Below are positions 8,217 to 16,733 of a stretch of DNA of 64,000 nt, one piece after another. The stretch lies in the NCBI GenBank assembly GCA_964627935.1, contig CAZVLB010000008.1:124001-188000 (forward strand), given 5' to 3'. The translations under genes were made by a program, and so were the position numbers. The stretch is from JAABVY01 sp964627935 (GTDB taxonomy: Bacteria > Zixibacteria > MSB-5A5 > JAABVY01). The notes below the pieces were generated by a model. The model was not told the origin of the DNA and ran no database searches. It saw only the letters and a list, made by a program, of their open reading frames with translations. Numbering within the stretch: position 1 is the first letter of the stretch; each line of letters begins with the position of its first letter.

Positions 8217-8532
8217 GTCAGTTCACCGTCCCGATAAATCGGGACTAAAGAACTGACGGAACATGTGGGAGATAGTCATTCCAATAGATCGGGACTAAAG
8301 AACTGACGAAACATGTGGGAGATAGTCATTCCAGTAAAACGGGAATAAATAACTGACGGAATGTTTGGGGGGATAGTCATTCCGATAAATCGGGACTAAA
8401 GAACTGACGGAACATGTGGGAGATAGTCATTCCAGTAAAACGGGAATAAATAACTGACGGAATGTTTGGGGGGATAGTCATTCCGATAAATCGGGATCAA
8501 AGAACTGACTGAACGTGTGAAGTTATAGTCCC
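8217..8532. repeat. Tandem array of six ~50-bp units with a two-unit higher-order period
   Basis: After a leading CGTCAGTTC, six units of 50-51 bases follow (starting near 8230, 8281, 8331, 8382, 8432 and 8483). Each contains a core related to CGATAAATCGGGACTAAAG, then AACTGACGGAA, and ends in GATAGTCATT. Units 3 and 5 share a variant (CCAGTAAAACGGGAATAAAT plus a G-rich end), and units 4 and 6 share the other type, so a 101-base pair of units was itself duplicated. Many cores can fold (CCCGAT-AA-ATCGGG). The last unit is diverged. There are no unique spacers, so this is a minisatellite and not CRISPR. The flanks 8122-8216 and 8533-8629 hold nothing else I can recognise. Confidence 0.9.
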
Positions 8533-8629
8533 GATTGAATGGGAGCGGAAAGCTGATGGAACTCTCGGACATATGAATATAAGTGGCAAACCTATGCTAC
8601 ACTCGCACTCGCCACAAAGAAACATGAAC

Positions 8630-9460
8630 TTATTTGCGGGCGACCAAAGTAAAACTCTTGGGGAGCAGGCCCTGCTGATCATAATCAGAAAACAGGTTTG
8701 AGATATCGTGAGGATATTCATCCAGCTCTATAATCTGCATTCCGCTGTTAATGATCGAATTGAAATAGTCGGAAAGCTTGAGCGTGTATGAATAGCTGGG
8801 CAGAGAATCATATTTACTTCCGCCGATATAATCCAGGCCGGCGTATTCCACCCAGGGCTCATTGCGAAAATATGAGAATACGATTTTTTCAGGATTTTCG
8901 GGATCATAGCCCTCATCCTCGGGGCAGGCCAGAAGATATGTAAAGGGATGCATCTCATAAATCACAAGATGCCCGCCCGGACGCAGCATGTTTGCACATA
9001 TATCGAAGAATTTTTTCAAATCAGGAAGCCATGAAACCGCGCCGACAGTGATCAGCAGGATATCATATTTGTCAAAATGTTCAGCGCCGATATCATATAC
9101 ATCAGTGCGCACGAATTCGCATTCCACCCCGCTTAATTGAGACATCCGTTCAGCTTCGTTGATCGCCTCATCGGAGATATCGAACCCAACCGCACATCTG
9201 GCGCCCATATTTTTTGCCGAGAGGGTTTCACGGCCGTTATTGCAACACAACTGCGCGATATCTTTGCCGATAATTTTCAGGTTGCGAAGCTTGCGGGTCA
9301 GGACATCATCGAATGTTGTGAACCCCGGTCTTTTAAACTGCTCGACTAAATCTTCCTTACGGGCTTTTTGATGAATCGGGGTGACCTCGTTCCAGGCCGC
9401 CCGGTTGGCCGATGTCACATCTTTGAGCTGCATTTTTCTGTTTTTGCCCCTTGCTGACAT
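8630..9460 (-). CDS. SAM-dependent methyltransferase, class I
   Basis: This 276-residue protein has the class I Rossmann methyltransferase pattern. Motif I is the diverged IAQLCCNNGRETL, followed by an acidic strand end (AVGFDISDEAI), a motif with VRTDVYD, and a post-motif LRPGGHLVIYEMHPF. The N-terminal segment around NRAAWNEVTPIHQKA resembles a common subgroup of uncharacterised small-molecule methyltransferases. The substrate is not predictable. The start is preceded at some distance by AAGGA. It is a single gene between the tandem array and the htrA gene. Confidence 0.75.
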   Translation of the reverse strand: MSARGKNRKMQLKDVTSANRAAWNEVTPIHQKARKEDLVEQFKRPGFTTFDDVLTRKLRNLKIIGKDIAQLCCNNGRETLSAKNMGARCAVGFDISDEAINEAERMSQLSGVECEFVRTDVYDIGAEHFDKYDILLITVGAVSWLPDLKKFFDICANMLRPGGHLVIYEMHPFTYLLACPEDEGYDPENPEKIVFSYFRNEPWVEYAGLDYIGGSKYDSLPSYSYTLKLSDYFNSIINSGMQIIELDEYPHDISNLFSDYDQQGLLPKSFTLVARK

Positions 9461-9587
9461 AATTTGCCGATCCTTTAATATATTCGGTTTCGATAGCTTT
9501 CCTTTACCTGTATACAGGGCATTTGTTTAAAAAAAGTGCACTAAATAATAGCAGTATTTTATAACTTGTTTCAGCTTGAAAAACGCT

Positions 9588-11018
9588 TTATTCTTCCATC
9601 TCGAATGCAATATACATCAACCGGCCATTGCGGTCAATCTGCATTACTACAGCATCGCCTTCATCCAGGGCGGAGAGCGTGCCGCGAAATCCTGTCAATC
9701 CGGCCACCGGGGTACCATTGACAGAGTAGATAACATCGCCGGGAAAAAGCCCGCCGTCATAACGTGGTGAATCATACGACCGCGCGGCGACGATCAGGCC
9801 GTAATCGACACGAAGATTGGGCAGCAATGACTCATAGCGTTCATCAAGTTCCAGAAGCAGAAGACCGAGTTGCGGTACCAGGTTGTTTTCGGGGGTGACC
9901 AGTTCGGCAAACCTTTCGGGATTGTCGCTTCTTTCAGTCACGGCAACTGCCAGGCTCATCTCTTTGCCGTCGCGCAAAATATCCAGCTTGACCGCATCAC
10001 CGATTTCCCATTGATAGGTGTTGACCATAAACTGCCGTCCGTTTTCCATCGGCTTTAAATTCAGTGCCAGGATTATATCCCCGATTTTCAGTCCTGCCGA
10101 TTCAGCCGGGCTGTCCGGGTAGACATCGCCCACGATTACGCCCCAGCGACGGTCCAGGCCAAGTCCTCTGGCAAGTATCGGTGTAATAGTCTGGGCATAA
10201 ATTCCGATTGTTCCGCGACGGACACGGCCATGTTCTTTGATTTGTGTGTAGACCGTTTTGACTATATTCGAGGGTGCCGCAAATCCGATTCCCTCGCTTC
10301 CGCCCGACTGGGTATAGATAAGTGTGTTGATGCCGACAACTTTGCCCTCATGATTCACCAGCGGACCGCCGCTGTTGCCGGGATTGATTGTAGCATCGGT
10401 CTGGATATATATCATCGGGTCCTCGGGTGTCAGCTGACGGGCGACTGCGCTGACCACGCCCATGGTAAATGAATTTTCCAGTCCGCGCGGGCTTCCGAAT
10501 GCAAACACTATCTGACCCTTTTTGACTTTATCCGAATCAGCCAGTTCAAGATTGGGCAGATTCTCGGCTTCGATTTTAAGAACCGCCAGATCGGTTTCCA
10601 GGTCTATGCCGACAATTTTTGCATCATAGGCTTTGCCGCGCGGTTTTAGAATTGACTGCCTTTGTTCTTTAATTTCCGGATCGATCGGCGTGATCACCTG
10701 GATATCGATTGCGCCGACGACCACATGGGAATTTGTAATGATATATCCATCGGAATCGATAATCAGGCCGGAACCCGAACTGCGCCTGCGCGAGAGCAGT
10801 TTCGAGCCGTAGGCAATACCCCAATCTGCAGGTTCGTAGCTGGATGATATCACCTGCACAACTGCCGGGCTGATTTGATCGGAAAGCTCGGCCAGGGCCT
10901 TATTTATTTCGCTCAGGTTTTCCAGGCCGTTAGCCCGGATTGAATCAGTTCCCACTAAGTATAATGTTAAACTAATAGCGATTGCAGCAAGAAAAACTGA
11001 CAGCCTTTTTGGCACCAT
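9588..11018 (-). CDS. HtrA/DegP-type periplasmic serine protease with two PDZ domains
   Basis: This 476-residue protein has an N-terminal membrane/signal segment and then a trypsin-like domain with a complete triad: His in NSHVVVGA, Asp in ETDLAVLKI and Ser in NPGNSGGPLV. Two PDZ-type domains follow; the first includes VYPDSPAESAGLKIGDIIL and the second GGLFPGDVIYSVNGTPV. The family degrades or chaperones misfolded envelope proteins, with the PDZ domains sensing exposed C termini. Length and layout match DegP/DegQ. It is monocistronic in appearance and diverges from nothing on its upstream side, where slyD lies on the same strand. Confidence 0.88.
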   Translation of the reverse strand: MVPKRLSVFLAAIAISLTLYLVGTDSIRANGLENLSEINKALAELSDQISPAVVQVISSSYEPADWGIAYGSKLLSRRRSSGSGLIIDSDGYIITNSHVVVGAIDIQVITPIDPEIKEQRQSILKPRGKAYDAKIVGIDLETDLAVLKIEAENLPNLELADSDKVKKGQIVFAFGSPRGLENSFTMGVVSAVARQLTPEDPMIYIQTDATINPGNSGGPLVNHEGKVVGINTLIYTQSGGSEGIGFAAPSNIVKTVYTQIKEHGRVRRGTIGIYAQTITPILARGLGLDRRWGVIVGDVYPDSPAESAGLKIGDIILALNLKPMENGRQFMVNTYQWEIGDAVKLDILRDGKEMSLAVAVTERSDNPERFAELVTPENNLVPQLGLLLLELDERYESLLPNLRVDYGLIVAARSYDSPRYDGGLFPGDVIYSVNGTPVAGLTGFRGTLSALDEGDAVVMQIDRNGRLMYIAFEMEE

Positions 11019-11101
11019 ACCTCCCTTGGATATTAATTAAATTCTTTAGAGGGAAAACAGATTTGATCAGAATCCGGTTCCGATTTATAAGTACTGCCGG
11101 A

Positions 11102-11152
11102 CATAAAAATCCCCTCTTCCGAAATAATGATAGAAACTATCGAAAGAGGGGA
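11102..11152 (-). terminator. Rho-independent terminator of slyD
   Basis: Arms TCCCCTCTTCCGA (11110-11122) and TCGAAAGAGGGGA (11140-11152) pair with one mismatch. Read on the minus strand, the stem is followed by TTTTTATG. It begins about a dozen bases after the slyD stop and separates slyD from htrA transcription. Confidence 0.75.
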
Positions 11153-11164
11153 ATTATCTTCTAA

Positions 11165-11596
11165 TTAAGCAGCGACTTCAACCAGTTCAACGTCGAAGAT
11201 CAGCACTTTTCCGGCCAATGGATGGTTGGCATCCAGCGTCACGGTCTCATCCTGAACATTGGTCACAACCACATTGACAGTCTGACCATCGGGCCTGCGC
11301 ATCTGCAGGGGCTGGCCGACTTCCGGGCTGATATTTTCCGGGAAATCGGATTTCTTGACATCAACCATGAGTTCGTCACGGCGCGGACCGTAGGCATCTT
11401 CGGGCTGAAGAGTTATTGACTTTGTATCACCTTCGGACATACCACGAATTTCTTTTTCAAAACCGGGAATAACCTGGCCCTCGCCTATTGTAAATTCCAG
11501 CGGTTCACGATCTTTCGAGCTATCGAAAACCTGACCATCTTCAAACTTACCGGTATAATGGACTTTTACTTTGTTGCCGTCTGTGGCCTGGCCCAT
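11165..11596 (-). CDS. slyD: FKBP-type peptidyl-prolyl isomerase, SlyD-like
   Basis: This 143-residue cytoplasmic protein has the FKBP core split by an insert-in-flap domain as in SlyD. It starts with KVKVHYTGKFEDGQVFDSS, continues with GEGQVIPGFEKEIRGM, and ends with LDANHPLAGKVLIFDVEL, the typical SlyD closing motif. It catalyses prolyl isomerisation and acts as a folding chaperone. It lacks the His/Cys-rich metal tail of E. coli SlyD, which is normal for short members. A clear ribosome site (TTAGGAGG) precedes the ATG. The leader carries a small hairpin (TTCGGG...CCCGAA near 11639-11660). Confidence 0.9.
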   Translation of the reverse strand: MGQATDGNKVKVHYTGKFEDGQVFDSSKDREPLEFTIGEGQVIPGFEKEIRGMSEGDTKSITLQPEDAYGPRRDELMVDVKKSDFPENISPEVGQPLQMRRPDGQTVNVVVTNVQDETVTLDANHPLAGKVLIFDVELVEVAA

Positions 11597-12016
11597 TTTT
11601 TCCTCCTAACATATTTCGATTCAGGTTTCAGACTCAGTTCGGGTTGTTCAAGCCCGAAACTTGTACCGAGTTTCTCTCCATCAAATTAAAATTCCAGTTG
11701 CATCTAATGGCATTGTGGACGGAGACCTTGATTATTTTTTACGTATCTAACAAAATTTAACCGAAAATGCAAACACAATCTCGGATTAAAGTTCTCTCAA
11801 TAACAGAACAATTCATAAATCATTAACACACATACTTTGCATTTGTGCCGACTGAATTTAGCTGACATCCTCTGATTTTATTTAAACTAATGGATTTCAC
11901 CACAATACGAGATAACCGCGGATTATGAATCGTAGCTTTCCAATGATATTCTACAGGCATATTATTATATGCATCGGAAATTAGAACATAATCCTTACCG
12001 CCATATTAATTTAAAT
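11597..12016. other. Gene-free interval upstream of slyD
   Basis: About 420 bases lie between slyD and the small membrane protein gene, both on the minus strand. The part nearest slyD holds the ribosome site and a hairpin with arms TTCGGG and CCCGAA (11639-11660). The remainder is AT-rich with no convincing open frame, and no good promoter was found by eye. Confidence 0.4.
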
Positions 12017-12250
12017 CTAACCGGAAATTATCAGTGGAGGAAGCGGCAGAGAATCGGATGGTATCAGCGATATCTTATCATTGACCAGTGGAATTGAATC
12101 CGGTTTCGGCTGTTCATCCAGCATGATTGAATGTTTGCCCTCGTTCTCCACGGGGGGCAGGCTATTATCCGGGCCCTCGATGGTTTCGGCAACCATCACC
12201 AGGAGCAACAGGAACAGGCTCGATATGTAGGCAATTACAAGATAGCGCAT
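12017..12250 (-). CDS. Small single-span/secreted proline-rich protein, unknown
   Basis: This 77-residue protein has one hydrophobic segment (residues 5-21, with LFLLLLVMVA) followed by a polar, proline-rich tail rich in D, S and P (DSLPLPPLIISG at the end). It could be a membrane-anchored or secreted peptide. The ribosome site is weak (GTGAG), and no family is recognised. It lies about 65 bases downstream of... the next gene's start region on the minus strand, so it may be expressed alone. Support is limited to the sensible signal/anchor and the lack of any competing frame. Confidence 0.45.
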   Translation of the reverse strand: MRYLVIAYISSLFLLLLVMVAETIEGPDNSLPPVENEGKHSIMLDEQPKPDSIPLVNDKISLIPSDSLPLPPLIISG

Positions 12251-12313
12251 ATTTCACTCACTTAAATAATCCAATGAAAAATAGATACGCCGATTAATTC
12301 TGGAAGTTGCGGA

Positions 12314-13180
12314 TTAATAGCGGGGAAATTCTCTTTTTAATTCAGATTTTATGAAATCCTTGAATTTTTGGCCGATTGCCGGATTGGAGGCGGCGATTAT
12401 GCCACGCGAACGATAATCCCAGAGGCTCCTGCCGTTCATCGAGGTACAAACATAACCATGGGCCTCGGAGAGGATCACGAAGCCCGGCACGATGTCCCAG
12501 ATATGGGTTTTGTAATTGAAGAAAATATCAAACTGTCCCAGCGCCAATGATACCAGCGCCATCTGCCCGCTGCCCAGCATGCGCATATATCTGCAGCGTT
12601 CCATCATCTGATCCATGACCCCCAGCATCGCACGGCGCGCATCAGGTTTGCCGGAAAGATGAGTCATGACCATGCAGTCGGCCAGTTCCGATTTACTGCT
12701 TTCCAGTTTCAATGGCCGACGGGAACCGTTGCGCAGGTCCAGTGTTACCGCACCCTGCCCTTTTTGCGCGCAATAAAGTTCCTGCGTGGGCGGGTTGTAG
12801 ATCACGCCGAGGACCGGCTCGCGGTTTTTAAGAAGGCCCAGCGATACGCAGAAATACGGAAAGCCGTAGGCAAAATTGAGGGTGCCGTCGAGCGGATCGA
12901 CAGTCCAGACATATTCCGAGTTTTCGATTGTGTTGACTATATATTCTGAATCATGATAGGATTCTTCTGAAATGACGGCGTCATTCCTGGTAAGTTTATT
13001 GCCGGCAATAGCATCGGAAATCAATTTGCTGGCCTGTAAGTCAGCCTCGGTGGGGAAATTGCGTATACCCTTGTCTTTAATCTTGTTGCGGTAGAGGACC
13101 TCGTTGTAATAGCCCAGAATCGAGCTGCCCAGTGCCTGCGCCTGGATCCTGGCAAAATTATATCTTTCCTCGATGCTCAT
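12314..13180 (-). CDS. Inositol monophosphatase-family phosphatase
   Basis: This 288-residue protein has the lithium-sensitive phosphatase signature: a metal-binding ISEES segment, WTVDPLDGTLNFAYGFP with the two catalytic aspartates, and a C-terminal IWDIVPGFVILSEAHG motif matching W-D-x-A-x-G in position. Relatives dephosphorylate inositol phosphate, fructose 1,6-bisphosphate or 3'-phosphoadenosine phosphate. The ending motif is slightly diverged (Val-Pro for Ala-Ala), so the substrate is left open. It diverges from the methyltransferase gene at 13259, with about 80 bases between. Confidence 0.85.
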   Translation of the reverse strand: MSIEERYNFARIQAQALGSSILGYYNEVLYRNKIKDKGIRNFPTEADLQASKLISDAIAGNKLTRNDAVISEESYHDSEYIVNTIENSEYVWTVDPLDGTLNFAYGFPYFCVSLGLLKNREPVLGVIYNPPTQELYCAQKGQGAVTLDLRNGSRRPLKLESSKSELADCMVMTHLSGKPDARRAMLGVMDQMMERCRYMRMLGSGQMALVSLALGQFDIFFNYKTHIWDIVPGFVILSEAHGYVCTSMNGRSLWDYRSRGIIAASNPAIGQKFKDFIKSELKREFPRY

Positions 13181-13258
13181 AATTTATTTATATAACATCG
13201 ATTCGATAAATGAAATATTTAACATTCGGAATCAACCGAAATAAAGCGGAGTTTGGAT

Positions 13259-14002
13259 ATGAGCCCGAAATCATCATGGGAAGAGTTTTTCGATCATCAT
13301 GCCACTGAATATATGCAGAACGTATTCACCAAAAATACCGATGCCGAGGTTGTTTTTATCAGCGATGAACTGGACCTGCCGAAGGGATCATCGATACTTG
13401 ATGTCGGATGCGGCACGGGACGTCATTCTGTCGGCCTGGCCAAGCTGGGCTACAGGATGACAGGTGTCGACCTGTCTTCAGGTATGCTGGCCGAGGCGGA
13501 GAAAGCCGCCAAAGAAGCCGGGGTAGAAATCGAATTGGTCAAATCCGATGCCTCCAAGTTTTCATTCGAGCGCAAATTCGATGCGGCCATCTGCCTGTGC
13601 GAGGGGGCCTTCGGGCTGATCGGCGAGGGTATCGATCCGCTAAAACGCGATTTAAAGATTCTGAAGAATATCTCAAATTCACTAAAGCCGGGAGCTAAGC
13701 TTATATTGACTGTCTTGAATGCCTTCAAGATGATTCGTCAGTATAATGCCGAGGATATTTCCAAAGGCAAATTCGATCCGATTAATATCGCCGAACATAC
13801 TACTATGGAATTCGATACTCCTGAGGGCAAGAAGAGTGTCATGGTTCATGAAAAGGGTTTCACCGCGACCGAGATTCGGCTTTTGATGGAGCGGGCCGGC
13901 CTGGAGATCAGATCGATTTATGGGGGTACAGCCGGCAACTGGGGCCAGCGCCCGATCGACCCGGATGAATATGAAATTATGGTGATTGCGGTGAAGATTT
14001 GA
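13259..14002 (+). CDS. SAM-dependent methyltransferase, class I
   Basis: This 247-residue protein carries a canonical motif I (ILDVGCGTGRHSVGLAKLGY), followed by TGVDLSSGML and a motif around VKSDASKF. The C terminus has a short beta-hairpin (IRSIYGGTAGNWGQRP) common in uncharacterised UbiE-like enzymes. The ATG at 13259 follows GCGGAG by seven bases; a TTG at 13253 is less likely. The substrate is unknown. It precedes ppsA with a gap of about 110 bases. Confidence 0.8.
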   Translation: MSPKSSWEEFFDHHATEYMQNVFTKNTDAEVVFISDELDLPKGSSILDVGCGTGRHSVGLAKLGYRMTGVDLSSGMLAEAEKAAKEAGVEIELVKSDASKFSFERKFDAAICLCEGAFGLIGEGIDPLKRDLKILKNISNSLKPGAKLILTVLNAFKMIRQYNAEDISKGKFDPINIAEHTTMEFDTPEGKKSVMVHEKGFTATEIRLLMERAGLEIRSIYGGTAGNWGQRPIDPDEYEIMVIAVKI

Positions 14003-14116
14003 TAATATATTACTTTCTGTCTACGTAATTCCGCTACGCATTCCGTATATAATCAATTCGCATTGATCTATTTAAGGAAATTCATGATCTTTGGGGTGTC
14101 AATTTGGAGAAAGATC

Positions 14117-16531
14117 ATGGGTGGAAATAAATACAAATATATCCGTCTGTTTGAGGAGCTCGGATCCGATGACGTTTCCGTAGTAGGAGGAAAAAACGCC
14201 TCATTGGGTGAAATGATTAGGGCACTGAAAAAAAGGGGGATCCGAGTCCCGGACGGATTTGCCACAACTGCCGAGGCATATCGCGAATATATCGACCACA
14301 ACGATATCGGCGGTAAAACAGCGGATAAGCTGAAAAGCCTGAAATCCGACAACAGCAATCTCGACAAAGTGGGCAAGGCGATCCGCATGATGTTCAAAAA
14401 CGGTGAATTTCCGGATGAGACAGCAGAGGAAATACGAAGTGCCTACGCGGATATGTCGCGCAGGTACAATAAGGAAGAGGTCGGTGTGGCGGTCCGAAGC
14501 AGTGCAACTGCCGAGGACCTGCCACATGCCAGTTTTGCCGGACAACAGGAGACGTTTCTGAATGTCAGCGGCGAAGATGATCTTTTGGAGGCGTGCAAAG
14601 GTTGTTACGCCTCGCTCTTTACGGACCGGGCCATCAGCTACCGTGAGGAAAATGGTTTCGATCATCAAAAGGTGGCGCTTTCAGTCGGTGTGCAGAAGAT
14701 GGTCCGTGCCGACAAAGCCGGCTCCGGTGTGATGTTTTCAATTGATACCGAGACCGGATTCGAGAATATCGTGGTTATCAACGCCTCCTGGGGATTGGGT
14801 GAAAACGTGGTCCAGGGGGCGGTTAACCCCGATGAATACCAGGTTTTTAAACCGCTCCTGAAGCAGGGAGAGTATAAGCCGATCATAGACAAGATCCTTG
14901 GCGACAAGGAGAAGAAAATGGTCTATGCGCGCGGCGGAGAAACAAGAAACAAGAACACCTCTAAAAAAGAACGCCGTACCTATGTGCTGGATGACTCCGA
15001 GATACTGAAACTGGCCGGATGGGCCGCGGAGATAGAAAATCATTATCAGAAGCCGATGGATATCGAATGGGCCAAGGATGGCGATTCGAAAGATCTTTTT
15101 ATCGTCCAGGCCCGTCCGGAAACAGTTCAGTCGCAGAAAGAGGTCAGCCTGATGAAAACCTACAGGCTTAAGGAGGAGGGGGATGAGGTCATTTCCGGTA
15201 CCAGTATCGGAGGGGCGATAGCGGCCGGCAAGGCGCAAATAATAAAGGATGCCGATGATATCGACGAATTCAATGATGGCTCGATACTGGTCACCGGAAT
15301 GACCGACCCGGACTGGGTCCCGATCATGAAAAAGGCCTCGGGAATCGTGACAGATTATGGTGGACGAACTTCGCATGCCGCGATTGTCAGCCGGGAGTTG
15401 GGAATTCCGGCCGTGGTTGGCACCGAGGAGGGCACCGAGACAATCAGGGATGGCGGCGAAATTACTATATCCTGCACCGATAATGAACGGGGAATCGTAT
15501 ATGAAGGTATCCTCGAATTCGAGACGCGTGATATAGATCTTGAGAAGGTGCCTAAAACAAGGACCAGCATAAAGATGAACATAGCCAGTCCAGGCGCGGC
15601 TTTCCGATGGTGGCGTCTGCCGGCCGAGGGTATCGGGCTGGCCAGGATGGAATTTATTATCAATAACGTAATCAAGATTCATCCATTCGCGCTTCTGAAA
15701 TATGATGACCTGGAAGACAAACAGGCCAAAAAGACTATTCGACAGCTGACAAAGGGCTGGGACTCGAAAGAGGATTATTTTGTGGACAACCTGGCTCGTG
15801 GAATCGCCCGCATAGCCGCATCGCAATATCCCGAGCAGGTAATCGTCCGGATGAGTGATTTCAAGTCAAATGAATATGCCGACCTGATAGGAGGAGCACA
15901 GTTCGAGCCGGATGAGGAAAATCCGATGCTCGGATTTCGAGGGGCATCGAGATATTACAGCGAAAGATATCGCGAGGGCTTTGGGCTTGAATGCAGGGCG
16001 ATCAAAAAGGTGCGCGAGGAAATCGGTATGGATAATGTGGCGATCATGATACCGTTCTGCCGCACTGTCGAGGAGGCCGACAAAATCCTCGATGTGTTGT
16101 CTGATTTCGGCCTTGAAAGAGGCAAACATGCCTTGAAGGTGTATGTCATGTGCGAGATACCTTCGAACGTTATCCTGGCCGAGGATTTTGCGCAGAGATT
16201 TGATGGTTTTTCGATCGGTTCCAATGATCTGACACAGCTCGTTCTGGGAGTCGACCGTGATTCGGCAGAGCTTGCGGAGCTTTTTGATGAGCGCAATCCG
16301 GCGGTCAAGAGTATGATAGCGGATTTGATCGAAAAGGCGCATAAGCATGGCAGCGAGGTCGGCTTCTGTGGCCAGGCCCCCAGTGATCATCCGGAATTCG
16401 CAGAATTTCTGGCAAAGCTGGGCATTGACTCAATTTCATTGAATCCCGACAGTGTGATTGAAACAATTGAGCACATCGCCAATGCAGAGAATGCAGAGAC
16501 AAAGAAAAGCAAACATCACAGTAAAGCATAA
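14117..16531 (+). CDS. ppsA: Phosphoenolpyruvate synthase
   Basis: This 804-residue enzyme converts pyruvate, ATP and water into PEP, AMP and phosphate, the entry to gluconeogenesis. The three domains appear in order: an ATP-grasp domain starting with VGGKNASLGEM and SSATAEDLPHASFAGQQETFLN, a swivelling domain with the phosphohistidine motif GGRTSHAAIVSRELGIPAVVG, and a TIM-barrel domain with GLARMEF and the catalytic cysteine in GFCGQAPSD. Length matches the roughly 790 residues of E. coli PpsA. The ATG at 14117 follows GGAG by seven to eight bases; upstream ATG codons lack a site. A strong terminator follows. Confidence 0.93.
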   Translation: MGGNKYKYIRLFEELGSDDVSVVGGKNASLGEMIRALKKRGIRVPDGFATTAEAYREYIDHNDIGGKTADKLKSLKSDNSNLDKVGKAIRMMFKNGEFPDETAEEIRSAYADMSRRYNKEEVGVAVRSSATAEDLPHASFAGQQETFLNVSGEDDLLEACKGCYASLFTDRAISYREENGFDHQKVALSVGVQKMVRADKAGSGVMFSIDTETGFENIVVINASWGLGENVVQGAVNPDEYQVFKPLLKQGEYKPIIDKILGDKEKKMVYARGGETRNKNTSKKERRTYVLDDSEILKLAGWAAEIENHYQKPMDIEWAKDGDSKDLFIVQARPETVQSQKEVSLMKTYRLKEEGDEVISGTSIGGAIAAGKAQIIKDADDIDEFNDGSILVTGMTDPDWVPIMKKASGIVTDYGGRTSHAAIVSRELGIPAVVGTEEGTETIRDGGEITISCTDNERGIVYEGILEFETRDIDLEKVPKTRTSIKMNIASPGAAFRWWRLPAEGIGLARMEFIINNVIKIHPFALLKYDDLEDKQAKKTIRQLTKGWDSKEDYFVDNLARGIARIAASQYPEQVIVRMSDFKSNEYADLIGGAQFEPDEENPMLGFRGASRYYSERYREGFGLECRAIKKVREEIGMDNVAIMIPFCRTVEEADKILDVLSDFGLERGKHALKVYVMCEIPSNVILAEDFAQRFDGFSIGSNDLTQLVLGVDRDSAELAELFDERNPAVKSMIADLIEKAHKHGSEVGFCGQAPSDHPEFAEFLAKLGIDSISLNPDSVIETIEHIANAENAETKKSKHHSKA

Positions 16532-16600
16532 CTGCTTCACGGCAGTATATTCCCACAGATTGTCGATTACCATATAGGCATTGACAATCACTTCAAAAAG

Positions 16601-16631
16601 GCGGCCGGAGTTTCTCCCGGCCGCTTTTTTT
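16601..16631 (+). terminator. Rho-independent terminator of ppsA
   Basis: GCGGCCGGAG (16601-16610) pairs with CTCCCGGCCGC (16614-16624) with one bulge, and a run of seven T follows. It lies 70 bases after the ppsA stop. Confidence 0.88.
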
Positions 16632-16733
16632 ATTTGCCGGATACGGTATTGCCATGTTCCGCTTGCCACATCGCCACCTCATTTCTATATTACCTGCCAA
16701 ATTAGATTACGGCTATCCAAAGGAGGAATATTT

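Noticed and set aside
8217..8532. A CRISPR array
   Set aside because: The units are contiguous and nearly identical with no unique spacers, and no cas gene is nearby.
14738..15826. A 362-codon open frame antisense to ppsA
   Set aside because: It lies wholly inside a clear, full-length PEP synthase gene, has no ribosome site, and its translation resembles no family.
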